DNA of 64,000 bases from Lithobates sylvaticus (Eukaryota > Chordata > Amphibia > Anura > Ranidae), in NCBI GenBank assembly GCA_028564925.1, contig CM053034.1, positions 92,947,626 to 93,011,625 on the forward strand. Reading direction: 5' to 3'. Within the stretch, counting starts at the first letter, position 1, and every line of letters begins with the position of its first letter. Made by a program: the position numbers and the translations under genes. The notes under the pieces are model-generated. The model saw only the letters and a list, made by a program, of their open reading frames with translations. It did not search any database and had not been told where the DNA came from. This document shows, in pieces, positions 31,701-43,597 of the stretch.

Positions 31701-34700
31701 GTGAGCAAGCAAGTTATACAAAGGAGAACATTTCCCCATCCATTGTGTAATAATGTTTATTTCTTAGTCGACATCTTTCACTAAGACAGTTACACAATTG
31801 GAGCAGATGTTGGCCCTGTGACATGCTTTATGATCTGTGTCACACATTGTTTCACTTGGCAAAAAGATCAGGTTGTTATAGCCACTCTTTTAGTCAGGCT
31901 CATGTAGGTATGTGAACATTCAGAGGACATTTATGAATTCTTTTGCGCGGCAAGGCAATTCTAAACAGGAGCAAATTCTCCTCGCTGTGGGACTTCCCCG
32001 CCATCAGAACACCCTAATCAATGCTGCAGCCCATTGGCTGCATGGGCTGATTGAATGCTGGTTTTCCAGCAGGACCTTTTAACAGAAGCCAGTCTAACAA
32101 CTGGCTGCTCTTAAACAGAAATTTGTTTGGTTCCTGCTGAACCAGCCAAATTTGATCCATGTATGGCCAGCTTTACAGTCTAAGTGCTAAATTGCTCCGT
32201 TGCCTGCTCCAAACTTGCACTGTGGCTGAATGAAATCTGAAAACTAGCAAACTTTGCAGGACAGCAATGATTTTTCGCTCACCTAATTGCAATAAACGTT
32301 TAAGCTGGCCCAACTGCATCAAAGTAATCCTTCTCTGGCAAGTCCCTACTCTGCTCTGCAAATGTAAATGCTCCAGTGGATATAGTGACAATATTAGGTA
32401 AATAGACAGAAGTTGTAGGAGAGCTATAGGTTCAGATCTGGTCAGTGACCTGCACTGCACTAGAGCAGATATACCCACCAGATGCGAAAGAGGTGTAACT
32501 ACATGTTAACACAAAAAAGTCCTGATAAACCCTCTGCACACTGCTATATACCCATTCTAGCAAACTTTGCACAAAAACAGGGATTTTTTTCATTCACATT
32601 CATTGAAATACATGCTTAGGTGTAACTTAAAAGGTGTAAAAAAAAATTAACTTTATTCTTAACTTTTTTTTTCATCACTTAGGGGACCAAAAGTGATGAT
32701 TTTTTGGTGACAGGTTCTCTTTAATGAGACCCCTGGTGTCTCACCTATACTCCAATGACTTGAATACACTGTAGATCGCACTGCATTCCGATTTTTCCCC
32801 AGCCATAGAGGCAGTGGAAAGTGATACAGGGACCCATGTACCCTGCTCTACACTCAATAGAGCACCAAGTTGGGGAAGGATGGGCACAGCTGACTTAGGC
32901 TCCCAGCTGAATATTGTTGGGCCTTGTCCTTCCCGAACTGTCCTTACCGAACTTGGCATGGCTCGGCCCCATCAGCTGACTCTTCTGTGGCATAAAAGGG
33001 TTGTATACCCAAAACATATGACTGTACTTCTCCAGATTGTAAAAGTAGGGGGTCTCAGTTTAAAGTATCTGTAACAGATCCTATCCCACACTCCTATCCC
33101 TCCATCAGTAATACTGCTTCCTCCAGTCTGACCATAAGAGAGAAATATTAATTATAGCTGCATTGAATACCAGGGTAGCCGGTAATAGCTTGTATGAATC
33201 TTGAATGATTTATTAGACAGAATACAGCCTTTTTATACACTTTTTAACACAAGGGGTTAGATAACAAGGTAGGGCTGACTCATGGCTATCCCCCCCCCCC
33301 CCCAGCAACAACTTAGCTGACAACTATATAATTAACATGTTAATTAACACAGCTCTTAAGGCAGCCCAGGTGACCAGACTGTGCGGCTCCGGAAGCCAAT
33401 GTGGCCAGCTTTCAATGATCATGTATTGTTCAGAATTAATCAAACTAAGAATAGTCTTTGGGCAAATCCAAGAACACAGTCTTTTAAAAATGTAACAAAA
33501 AGAGTAATATAGCAATAACAAATAACAGGGTGAATGTGGGCAGAAAAAGGTCCCTGCAGCCAGTTCCCACTTTGGCTAGCGTGTGGTCAGGGTTTTTTTT
33601 TTGACATCTGTGTCCGAATGTGTTCCTATCCTGTACCCACAACAGAAAGTGAGAGGAAATCTCTCCAAACTGTGAGAAATTTCCTCTTAAACAGTTGTCA
33701 CTGGATCAGGTGTTTCCATTAAAAAAGATACCTTTTATCCCTGTTTTGGTGACAACTTATTATTTTGGATTCTCGAATATGTACAACATAGGAGCATGTG
33801 TTTTTCAGGGTTGATGTTGCTACTTTATGCTCATTTCAATACTAATAACAATTCCTTAGGATCAAAATAAAAGTTGATTCTCCCTCAGAATTAGTCTAAG
33901 TGAAAGCAGTCACCAGGGCAAATAGGAAAAGTAAACCAGCAGTGAAAACCTGTCAGGGGTTCTTATCTTTCAAAGTATGGAAATATAAAAAATATACAGC
34001 TCTATATATGGCTGCATTGGTCCTTTAAGCATAATACACAGTACCAGTTTTTATGAAGGTGAGTCACTGGGCTGGGAAATAAGAGCTGTCCTGCAAATAA
34101 GCAAATGACAATAAAAGGACCACACCAAGAGATGGCAAATAGAGCTGGCCAAATAATTCTAATTGCTGCGTAATTTGCTGCTTTGTCTAGTAGCAGTCAC
34201 CGTGGCAGCTTATCCGTACATTTCACAATCAGTCATTACACAAAAACCTACTTATCTGTGTCACATCAGAATCTACTGTGACAACTTGTAAAAAGTATCC
34301 TAATCTCCCCATTTACATGGCAAGTGTGAGTTATGGGCAACTACCATGTGAATTCCAATAAATGCTTATTATTAGGTTTCAAAACTTAATACGCCTGTCT
34401 GTGAAATGTTCCCATCATAGTCAATTACCCACGATTGTCTATTGAGAAATGTAAGAGCAATTCCTTTTACATCAGATCAGCATAGAAACACGTCTTCATA
34501 TATTTTCAAAGAAAGGAAATAATTGGTTAGGTTCATGTGGCATGTATAGAAGTGTCACCATCGCCTTTCAAGCAACAGATCAGGAAAAGAAATATAGGGG
34601 CTGCCAGTGCCGACCTATTTCTGCAAATACTGGTTGCTTGGCTGTCTCACCATCAGTAATTTGTGATGGACCTGGACCAAGAATGCAGCAAGTGAAGTTA

Positions 34701-34736
34701 GAGGGAAGTCATAAATTCCCTGTACTTGTTCCTGGC
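31701..34736. other. Intron sequence; few recognisable features
   Basis: A C-run lies at 33290-33303. No exon, LINE frame or inverted-repeat element was recognised in this three-kilobase stretch. Confidence 0.45.
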
Positions 34737-35031
34737 CACATTCACACTTCCGATTGGGCCTGACACCTATTGCATAGGAGAACCGCAGGGGTTCCTGACG
34801 ATTAGCTGTGGCTGAGGCAGCCCCATTGAAAGCAATGAAAGGCTGCAGGCTCCCACAGCTAATCAAGGCTGGTCGCATGTAATTGCTCATGCAGTGACCA
34901 CCTGTGAATGATCGGTCATGGACGCGGACAGTCATTCACAGGTGATTGTTGCATGAGCAATTACTTGCTATCTGCTATAATTAGCTGTGGACAGCTTATC
35001 ACCAGGAACCCACACTAGGGTTCTCACATGT
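34737..35031. repeat. Foldback repeat
   Basis: ATGTAATTGCTCATGCAGTG and CCACCTGTGAATGA near 34877 are mirrored by TCATTCACAGGTGATTGTTG and CATGAGCAATTAC near 34933. The outer arms CCGCAGGGGTTCCTG and CAGGAACCCACACTAGGG are also inverted. Limits are approximate. Confidence 0.6.
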
Positions 35032-35162
35032 AATCGGTGTGTGGGGAGGTGCAAACAGCACGGTAAATATTCCAATAATTCACAACAAACCCGGTGGGAT
35101 GGTGCCCAACTGGCAACACTCACAGAATGCAACAGCAGTATGTAGTGGAGCAGGTCTCAGAT

Positions 35163-35906
35163 AGTAACATAGTTACATAGTTAGTTAGGTTGAAAAAAGA
35201 CACAAGTCCATCCAGTTCAACCACAAATAAAAAAAATAATAATATCATACAATCCCATATACCCCATTCTATACCCACAGTTGATCCAGAGGAAGGCAAA
35301 AAAAAAACCAGCAGCGCATGCTCCAATTTGCTAAAGCAGGGGGAAAAAATTCCTTCCTGATCCCCCGAGAGGAAGAACTTTACCTATAAATGTTGGTACC
35401 CAGTTATATTTATATATATTATGTACATTTAGGAAAGTATCCAGGCCTTTCTTAAAGCAATCTACTGAGCTGGCCAGAACCACCTCTGGAGGGAGTCTAT
35501 TCCACATTTTCACAGCTCTTACTGTGAAGAAACCTTTCCGTATTTGGAGATGAAATCTCTTTTCCTCTAGACGTAAAGAGTGCCCCCTTGTCCTCTTTGT
35601 TGACTGTAAAGTGAATAACTCAACACCAAGTTCACTATATGGACCCCTTATATATTTGTACATGTTGATCATATCCCCCCTTAATCTCCTCTTATCAGGG
35701 GTGAATAAATTCAGTTCCTCTAATCTTTCCTCATAGCTGAGCTCCTCCATGCCTCTTATCAGTTTGGTTGCCCTTCTCTGCACTTTCTCCAGTTCCCCAA
35801 TATCCTTTTTGTAAACTGGTGCCCAAAACTGAACTGCATATTCCAGATGAGGTCTTACTAATGATTTGAACAGGGGCAAAATTATATCTCTCTCACTGGA
35901 GTCCAT
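35163..35906 (-). mobile_element. CR1/L2-like LINE, C-terminal reverse transcriptase and 3' UTR
   Basis: On the minus strand, 35906-35331 is one uninterrupted frame of 191 codons: LFKSLVRPHLEYAVQFWAPV, LEKVQRRATKLIRGMEELSY, and RTRGHSLRLEEKRF, then FFTVRAVKMWNRLPPEVV. These are the C-terminal motifs of CR1/L2/Jockey-type reverse transcriptases. It is followed by a 3' UTR with the tail motif near 35165-35185 (TAACATAGTTACATAGTTAG on the plus strand). The copy is 5'-truncated, but this part has no frameshift, so it is probably fairly young. Confidence 0.9.
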
Positions 35907-36147
35907 ACCTCTGATGTCTGTCCGACATCGTCTGCATTGAGGGGTGGAATGTGGCCACTCTCCCTGTCAGACTGGTGACCTGTCCCTACACTACCCACTC
36001 ACGAAATGCATGGCAAGCCTGGGAGCCAGAGCCTTAAATAGACCCTGCCTGACCAAAATTACTTTTCTATTTAGAATGTGACTGTTTTTTGGAGTAAATA
36101 AGCTGTACAACTATGCCTTTTATTTTGTACACCTGCAGTGTATTTAG

Positions 36148-37157
36148 TTAACCACTTCAGACCCGGACCAATTGGCAGCCAAAGGACCAGGCCCCTTTTT
36201 GCGATTCGGCACTGCGTCGATTTAACTGACAATTGCGCGGTCGTGCGACGTGGCTCCGAAACAAAATTGGCGTCCTTTTTTTCCCACAAATAGAGCTTTC
36301 TTTTGGTGGTATTTGATCGCCCCTGCGGTTTTTTATTTTTTGCACTATAAACAAAAATAGAGCGACAATTTTGAAAAAAATGCAATATTTTTTACTTTTT
36401 GCTATAAGAAATATCCCCAAAAAATATATATAAAAAAAATTTTTTTTTCTCAGTTTAGGCCGATACGTATTCTTCGACATATTTTTGGTAAAAAAAATCG
36501 CAATTAGCGATTATTGATTGGTTTGCGCAAAAGTTATAGCGTTTACAAAATAGGGGATAGTTTTATAGCATTTTTATTAATATTTTTTTTTTTTACTAGT
36601 AATGGCGGCGATCAGCGATTTTTATTGTGACCGGGACATTATGGCGGACACATCGGACATTTTTGACACATTTTTGGGACATTTGTCATTTATACAGAAA
36701 TCAGTGCTATTTAAATAGCACTGATTCCTATGTAAATGACAGTGGCAGTGAAGGAGTTAACCACTAGGGGGCGGGGAGGAGTCAGTGTGACGTGTTGTGT
36801 TTTTTTTACAGTAGGGGGGCGTGGCTGTACGTCTGACGTCATTGATCGGCTTTCCCGATGACAGGGAACAGCCGATCAATGACAGGCAGAGTAGGAAGCG
36901 CGGAGAGAGGTTTGTTTACACATACCTTTCCCCGTTCTTCAGCTCCGTAACCCGATCGCAGGACACCAACGGCGATCGGGTCCGCTGGTCCCGCGGCCGG
37001 AGTCACGGAGCTCCCGACCGGGTCGCGAGCGCGCCGCTGGCGGCGCGCGCGCGACCCACAGGCAGGCACATGCACGATCACGTACAGGTACGTGATTTTG
37101 CCTGCCCGTGCCATTTTGCCGACGTATATCGGCGTTAGGCGGTCGGGAAGCGGTTAA
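36148..37157. mobile_element. TTAACCACTT foldback family, copy 3 (best preserved)
   Basis: Starts TTAACCACTTCAGACC and ends GGTCGGGAAGCGGTTAA, giving inverted ends with TTAA. It shares the core GACAATTGCGCGGTCGTGCG, CAAATAGAGCTTTCTTTTGG, CGATACGTATTCTTC and ATAGCGTTTACAAAATAGGG with the other copies. The right half is GC-rich (CGCGCGCGCG near 37045) and ends in GACGTATATCGGCG. It ends 100 bases before exon j. Confidence 0.85.
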
Positions 37158-37259
37158 TAAAAAAATAATAAACTAAAATTTTAATTAGATCACGATTTGT
37201 TGAACTAACATACATAAAATATAAGTGCACACTAATTCATTGCTTTTTGTATTCTCTAG

Positions 37260-37398
37260 CCAATGTAATGCAGGGCAGTGGAGCTGCACAAACACTCCTT
37301 GTCCCGGAAGATGTGCTATAGAAGGTGGCTCAGTGATCACAACTTTTGACACTAACTCATACCGGTTTCATGGAATTTGTACTTATGTCCTGGTCTCG
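37260..37398 (+). CDS. MUC6: MUC6 exon j: E module and start of VWD2
   Basis: A 139-base exon, phase 2 in and 0 out, acceptor GTATTCTCTAG, donor GTAAGA. It reads QCNAGQWSCTNTPCPGRCAI, then EGGSVITTFDTNSYRFHGIC and TYVLVS. CxxGxWxCTxxPCPGxC closes the E module, and TFDxxxYRFHGxCxY opens VWD2. The RFHGTCTY reading is a recalled MUC6 feature. Confidence 0.96.
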
Positions 37399-37596
37399 GT
37401 AAGACTATCAGTAAAAGAAAAAAACATATTGTTTCCATCCCTGTTTTATACATTGATTTTCCTTGTGGTAAGACTCGATTGAACAGGCATCTTTAAGCTT
37501 TCTCCAAAGCAAAGTGGCCTATATAATAAAGATTGTCATAGAGTTTATGAGAGACCAATATTTTCTTTTGTATATATTTATTGTTTTACCACATAA

Positions 37597-37905
37597 GGCC
37601 CTTTTCACACCTGCGGACCGATAAGGTCCGCCTGTCCATTTTTTAGGCGGACCCGATCGGACCACCTATTGTTCTTTATAGGGCATTGGATGTCCGCTGA
37701 CACCCAGACACATGTTCGCTGACACCCGGCGGCATCCAATCCGGTCCGCTAAAAACAGGCGGATAGGGATATGTTCCCCATCAATCTGGGGGATTGGATC
37801 GGATGACAGTCCGTTTCCATCCGACCGCCCCATAGGAAAAAGAAGAAAGATTCACACTTGGTGGAGTCTGCCCAGTCTGAAAGGTGGCCTAAAGGATTAC
37901 AGACC
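37597..37905. repeat. Possible Harbinger-like MITE (GGCCCTTTTCACACC)
   Basis: TAAGGCCCTTTTCACACCTG opens it, with inner inverted arms GGTCCGCCTGTCC and GGCGGACCCGATCGG. The expected partner end (near TTCACACTTGG, 37851) is degraded. Confidence 0.45.
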
Positions 37906-38179
37906 TTCGAATCAAAAATTGAAATAAGGTACAATGAGCTCATGTTTACAGAATACATTGCCCGAAAGCATAAGAAACAAAATATCTTTTTAACATAAAA
38001 CACCAAAAGCCCAATTTCCCAATCAATGAATTGGGATAAAGCATGATCCAAGCATTTCTCAAAGTCTGAGCGGAAAAGCTTACTAATGATTTTCAGTGGT
38101 GTGCATAATCAAACATAAAAAAAAAGGAAACAATGGTCTTTGATTCAAACCACATGTAAAGATACAACAATCAATAGTT

Positions 38180-38212
38180 AAGAGAGAGAGAGAGAGAAAT
38201 AAAGAGAAAAAT
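38180..38212. repeat. Short (AG)n-rich tract
   Basis: AGAGAGAGAGAGAGAGA followed by A-rich sequence. Confidence 0.85.
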
Positions 38213-38561
38213 AAAGAAGTAGGGTGAGTAAAAGAAGACACAAGAATGGATCAATAGATTTCTTCTCCCATGTGGGACCCCAATGCTCTGCCGCCATTAC
38301 AAAATCTTTTTAAATCTGGTTTGCGTGTCCTGATGAATGCCGGATAGCTTCTCATGGAGCAAAATCCAAGAGAGTTTGTTTTTGATGGTGGATATATGGA
38401 CAACTGGATTGTCATGTTTGCTGCTAAAAACATATATAATATTAGTGTCTGGGCATGTCTAGGAATGTTGGCATTGGCAATCAGTTCATTAAAAAGCCCT
38501 GTCCTGCTGTTTTTAGGTACGTCATTAACAATTTTTCTTCAGTTTTATTACCTAGGTCACA

Positions 38562-39077
38562 TTAAAGTGGATGTAAATCCGATTCATGAAATTTGACCTG
38601 GGCACGTATATCTATAGTGTTTTCTTATCTCTCTCCAAAGCACTAAGTCCGTGTCTTTCTGCTGTTTCTTTGCTCTGTTATCAGCATGATAACTTCTAAC
38701 AAGTTCAACCAAGACAACCAAGATAAAACCAGCCTGAAATTTGTGTCGTGGGAGGTTTTGCTATAAATAGATTAGCAGAGAGCTTGTCTTGTCACAGCAC
38801 AGCTCTGCACATTCTTTTCTTCCTCTACCTATGTGAAGGGGGGGGGGGTGTGCCTTTTCTCCAATTAGCTGTCTTGGCTATGCTATGCCAAGAATCCACT
38901 CTCAGTGCTGAACAGGAAGAGAAAATCTCTAACATGTTGTGCACTTTATAAAGGATAAAAACTTGAAGACAGTAGATATACATGTAAAACTTATGTAGGG
39001 AGATTTGTTTCCTCCCTGTGTATCATCTGAGGCTGTTCACTTCACTGGGTATAGGAGAGGGTTTACATCCACTTGAA
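38562..39077. mobile_element. TTAA-type foldback MITE (TTAAAGTGGATGTAAATCC)
   Basis: The left TTAAAGTGGATGTAAATCC is mirrored by GGGTTTACATCCACTTGAA on the right. The interior (38680-38960) has no coding signal. It belongs to the same broad group as 1075, 8692 and 23658. Confidence 0.7.
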
Positions 39078-39343
39078 GTAGTAATAACTGCAGAAAAAAA
39101 TTACACAAAACAACATAGCACGTTGTCTTTGTGACATTGCTTTTCAAAAGACATGGTTTAGCTACAAGTTTACATTATTTTAGCTATATTTATTGTATTT
39201 ATCTTGTAGAACGAATCTATACTGTAGCCATGATTTTTGTGATAGCCCTGTTTCCTTATAGGTAATATGTTTAAGAAAGACTCCAATATGTATTTTAACA
39301 TGTATCTTAAATAACATTTATTCATGTTTATTTTCATGCACAG

Positions 39344-39448
39344 AGCCCCAATTTCCCTGAAGGTGGCACCATAATGGGAACATTTGAAAAGTGCGGTGTG
39401 AGCTCATCAGAAACCTGTTTCACAAGTATTATCTACTTAACATCAAAT
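39344..39448 (+). CDS. MUC6: MUC6 exon k: VWD2
   Basis: A 105-base exon, phase 0 on both sides, acceptor TTTTCATGCACAG, donor GTGAGT. It reads SPNFPEGGTIMGTFEKCGVS, then SSETCFTSIIYLTSN. It aligns with recalled human MUC6 (GVSHSET...VVYLS). Two cysteines (KCG, ETC) are present here that I do not recall in the human segment. Confidence 0.93.
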
Positions 39449-40373
39449 GTGAGTTTCTTCAGCCATTAAAATCTACAGTTGTATATGCCATTAAAATCTA
39501 CAATCAAATATGTTGGTGGTATAGAAATAATTATTTCTACTAGGTCTGCATTCCTTGATATTGAAATGGTCGGTATTGAGGAGCGTCCGGTACAAAAGTT
39601 CATATCACTCAGAGGTCTTATTCAATTGACTAAGAGTGTCAAACACATTTTTTCCGGTCATCACATTTTTTAACCACTTTCCTCCGTAATCCCCGAAAGT
39701 ATTTTCAACCTATAGCTGCCAGGAGTCTGGTAACATCTCTTTAGCCTATTGTTGGCTTTCTAATGGAAGTAATAACAGCTGCCCAATCACGTCCGCACAT
39801 GTTGAAAGGGGCCATCATTCACAGTTAGGTCTAAACTGATGACCTGTAGGGGCTTTTAAAGCGTTGCCTATAGACAATATTGGGTAATGATGTTTTTCAT
39901 AATTTCACAGGCACACACAGTTTTAGGGCTTAGCATGTTTGGTACTCAACACAACCTCACCTGATATATTTTAACAGAAAAGGGTAATATATTGTGTTTA
40001 TGTGCACTAAAATTAAATTTAGTGCATTTTTATTTTTATTCTCCAGGGTCTTCGCTTTCAGAAAATATATACGGTTTGGGAGGTTTAAATAATCTTCAGG
40101 CCTAAATGTGCATTTTAACAAAAAATTCTAAAATTACTGTAGCAGAGAAAGGGTTAAAAAGCTGACACTTTTTTTCCTAAATCTATGAAATGTTTAATGC
40201 TAGCAGTTACTGATATTTACTTGGCTATTCAATAATGATAAGTTGATGGTCATATTAGTGCTCCGTAAGGTACAGGATATGCCTGCTCCTGGGCTTATTT
40301 TCACCATTCTTATTGAGAAAAGTTAAAGCTGCTGAAGTTTAGTACATATCTCTTTGGTATAGAGCACCATACA
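39449..40373. other. Intron sequence without recognised elements
   Basis: TTAACCACTTTCC at 39671 resembles the left end of the TTAACCACTT family, but no partner end was found. Otherwise nothing. Confidence 0.45.
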
Positions 40374-40838
40374 CATTAGTTATGTGTAATGGTGTGTATC
40401 CCATTACCTGTAGGTAGCTGCTTCTGATAAAAGTGTTCCCCTCGCTGCCTGTTTGGAGCCATCAAATGCTGTGCTGAGTTCCATTCCTCCCTTGATTTTA
40501 CATGTAGTTCTCTTAATGTTCCTCATGGTTTTATGCGAAGAAAGGAATTTGGATCTCAGTTTGGTGTGCAGCCATCCAGATTTTCCTTTCATTATTGCTG
40601 TGCTGAGTGGCTGTCTTCTAGACACTGCTAGAGAGAAAAGTTTCACCACTCGCCTGCCCCTACTTCCCTCTCTGCTATTCACAAAACTCGTATTACTACT
40701 CTCCCATAATGCATCACATTCTGTGAATAAATGGAGGAGATCCTGGCAGAGGGAGGCAGATGAGCATTGAGGACAAGATTTTAAGCAGAAGGAGCCATCT
40801 GTGGTAATGGGATACACACCCATTACACATAACTAATG
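40374..40838. mobile_element. DNA transposon with ~35-bp near-perfect inverted ends
   Basis: The left end 40374-40408 (CATTAGTTATGTGTAATGG...) is mirrored almost exactly by 40803-40838 (...CCATTACACATAACTAATG). The 465-base element is non-autonomous. No clear target duplication was seen, so the superfamily is open. Confidence 0.8.
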
Positions 40839-41057
40839 TTTATTATGCTGTATACCGCAGATAAATATATTACGCTTGAAATCACAGTATGTTCTATGCA
40901 AGTTTTCATTGAGCAAAGTTTTTTTGGAACGCCTTTATATATTACTTGGTAATTTTACATAGAAGTCGATATTTGTTGGTTGTTATATTGCATGCCACTG
41001 CAGTGAATGGGAAAGAAATAATAATAATTAAATCCCTCTTCACTTCCTTCACTACAG

Positions 41058-41130
41058 GGTGCAATAACATTGTCTAAGGGTGATCAAATCTCAGTGGATG
41101 GTCAAATAACCCAGCTACCTTTTATTTCGG
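41058..41130 (+). CDS. MUC6: MUC6 exon l: VWD2
   Basis: A 73-base exon, phase 0 in and 1 out, acceptor TTCACTACAG, donor GTGAGT. It reads GAITLSKGDQISVDGQITQL, then PFIS and a split codon. It is a beta-rich part of VWD2, matching recalled human IVISQDEVVTNNGE...LPY. Confidence 0.92.
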
Positions 41131-41963
41131 GTGAGTGCTACTATTGTGAATATTTAGCCAACCCCTATCCTTGGAAGGAGCATATTAAAGGCTCTTTCCT
41201 TATATGCAGTACAGAACAGCCCCAACAGACTGAACTCTGCACATCAGCCTAGCTAACATTGTCACTGTCCTAAGAGAATTCTTCACAAGCTCCTCTCGAA
41301 ATAGAGCATGCAATACAGATATTTTTGTCCTACCCATTCTAGTGGATTCTGCACAAGAATGTAAAGAGAATTCGGTTAGGTGGGCAACAGCAATGATGAC
41401 CTATGGCTGTTTTGGATGTAGGAGTCAGCAGTAAAGACCTATGATTAAACCCTGCCCCTCTTTATACAAAATCAAAGCATTTTGTTTTGGACTTGGTGCT
41501 ATTTAATTAGAGATCAACTTTGCCTATGTACTGTACATACTTTTCACTTAGATATGTCATTAGGATAGTACTTAGTACTTAATTATTAACTAATGCAGCG
41601 CTACCCTGGTAGGAGCTGCGGGTTAACATGGGCCTCTGTTCTTTGCCTGGACCTGCACTAGAACGTCAACCCCTCTGACACCCTAGGTTGCATGTACAGA
41701 GCATGAAATATCACAGAAAATCACTAAACGTGGGAGGATAGGCATGGATCAAGGCTGTGGCGGACATTTTCCAAAGTAAAAACTTTAGTAAAGGACACCA
41801 AGGTACATTTCAAATTAATACCATCAAAAATCTCGTCTTTTTTAATATATATATTGCTTATATGGATATATCATGTAAACGACAAATGTAATAAGGTGGA
41901 AAAAATGTTTAATAAAGTTTGAATTATAAAAAAAACATAAAAAAACACTGTCTACTCTCTGGC
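41131..41963. other. Intron sequence without recognised features
   Basis: No exon or transposon seen. AT-rich near 41830-41945. Confidence 0.45.
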
Positions 41964-42257
41964 CATAGATTCCCCTTTAGAGAAGGGTCCCCATAGATCC
42001 CCCTTTAGAGCAGGTTGTCCATAGATCCCCTTTAGAGCAATTTTCCCATAATACCCCCTTTAGAACAGGCCAGGGTCCCTAGAGATCCCCCTTAGAGCAG
42101 GGTCCCCATAATACTACCTTTAGAACAGGCCAGGGTCCCCATAGATCCCCCTTTAGAGCAGGCCAGGGTCTCCGTAGATCCCATTTAGAGCAGGGTCCCA
42201 ATAGATCCCCTTTTAGAGCAGACCAGGGTCCCCATAGATCCCCCTTTAGAGCAAGGT
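41964..42257. repeat. Degenerate minisatellite, ~28-35 bp units
   Basis: About nine copies of a unit with GGTCCCCATAGATCCCCCTT and TAGAGCAGG, some extended by GCCA. The open frame on the minus strand is a product of the repeat. Confidence 0.88.
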
Positions 42258-42980
42258 TATGATCCGATTCTTCTAGTGGAGCTATAGGAATAGGACACAT
42301 ACACGACTCATGAGGAAGCTGGAGGCCGGGGCACTGAGACCAGGCACGGGCAGGTTTAGAGAAGAAAGTTCCGTTCACCTCCTCTGAAGGTCAGGGCCTG
42401 GGGGCGGGGCAAGCACATGATTGGTTGATAGGAACGCCTGCCGTCCTACCAACCAGTGGGCAGTGGCAGGGGAGGTAGATCAGTGGATGACAGTGTTGCC
42501 AACCGTCAGTATTTTTACTGGCAGCCAGTAAAACACTGGTGGATGATGTGACTGTCGGACAGCATACTCATCTGTCCTGCACCCTGCTAAGACCACTCAC
42601 GGACACCAGTGTCCGTGTACGGGCACCTTGCCGATCCCTGGTAATACCTGGTTAACAGTAATAATACCATGTCCAAGAAAACAGGCACATGAAACAAGCA
42701 TGAAAATGGATTAACAAGGGTAATAACACAATTTAGCGTGTGTTTAGAGTGATTAGTAGTAAGGACTAGGTATATGATGATACTTGGCATTCAGATCAGC
42801 ATGGTGGTGAAAATGGTGCCGCATAACATCAGTATCTCAGGAGAAAGTGAAAGTAAACTAATTGAATATAGGAAAATGTCTCCTTCTTCATGTTTCTGTA
42901 GTTCAGCACCTTGCTACACTAACAATAAATCCTAGCATTACATTTTATAATTACAGAAAATGTACTTTCTATTTTTATAG
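42258..42980. other. Unclassified intron sequence
   Basis: CCAGTGTCCGTG near 42605 and GGGGCGGGGC near 42412 stand out. No exon or defined element. Confidence 0.4.
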
Positions 42981-43118
42981 ATAATGTATTCGTCATAAGA
43001 CAGTCTTCCACAACCATCATCCTGCATACAACATTTGGTCTGGAGATCGTGGTACAGAGAATTCCTGTTTTCAGTGCTTATATTAAAGTGAACAGAGGTT
43101 TCTTTGGAAACACCAAAG
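42981..43118 (+). CDS. MUC6: MUC6 exon m: VWD2
   Basis: A 138-base exon, phase 1 in and out, acceptor ATTTTTATAG, donor GTAATA. It reads NVFVIRQSSTTIILHTTFGL, then EIVVQRIPVFSAYIKVNRGF and FGNTK. It matches recalled human ITVFRQTSTHLQMATSFGLE. NTK leads into the GLCGNFN motif of the next exon. Confidence 0.95.
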
Positions 43119-43597
43119 GTAATACAAACAAGGGAAAAATTAGATTGTCTTGGATTTCATCTCATACCATAAGTACTACAAAGCTCACAGAGTAGAAGGG
43201 GACAAGACCAACATACTGGGTGTAAAGTAAAGCAACTACCTCAACTAAGGGTGTTTAGGTTAAGGTGAAAATTTGGCTATTGGGTTTAGTTGTTTAGTGT
43301 TATATAGTAAGTGGCAAAGGTTAAAAGTTAAGGCCTAGATTAATAGGATAAGTGATGAGAAGGAGATTAAAAATGAAGGGCTCATTTTACTTTACATGTA
43401 AGGGAAGAGGAAGCTCTAATGGATAGTTTGGGACTTAGTGGCACTTATGGGATCTTTGATGGCTTTAATTTATTTATGCTAAAAACTACCAATACCAAGC
43501 TTTTGATCCCCAAAACATACCATATTTAAATATATTTATGTTTAGCTATGTTTCTTTGCAGTGAGACACAGTTATTAACTTATCACATTCGTATCAG
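43119..43597. other. Intron sequence, nothing recognised
   Basis: A 479-base intron without visible repeats. Confidence 0.5.

Noticed and set aside
36839-37138. Arg-rich frames on both strands
   Set aside because: They fall in the GC-rich right half of a TTAA foldback transposon that also occurs elsewhere in the window.
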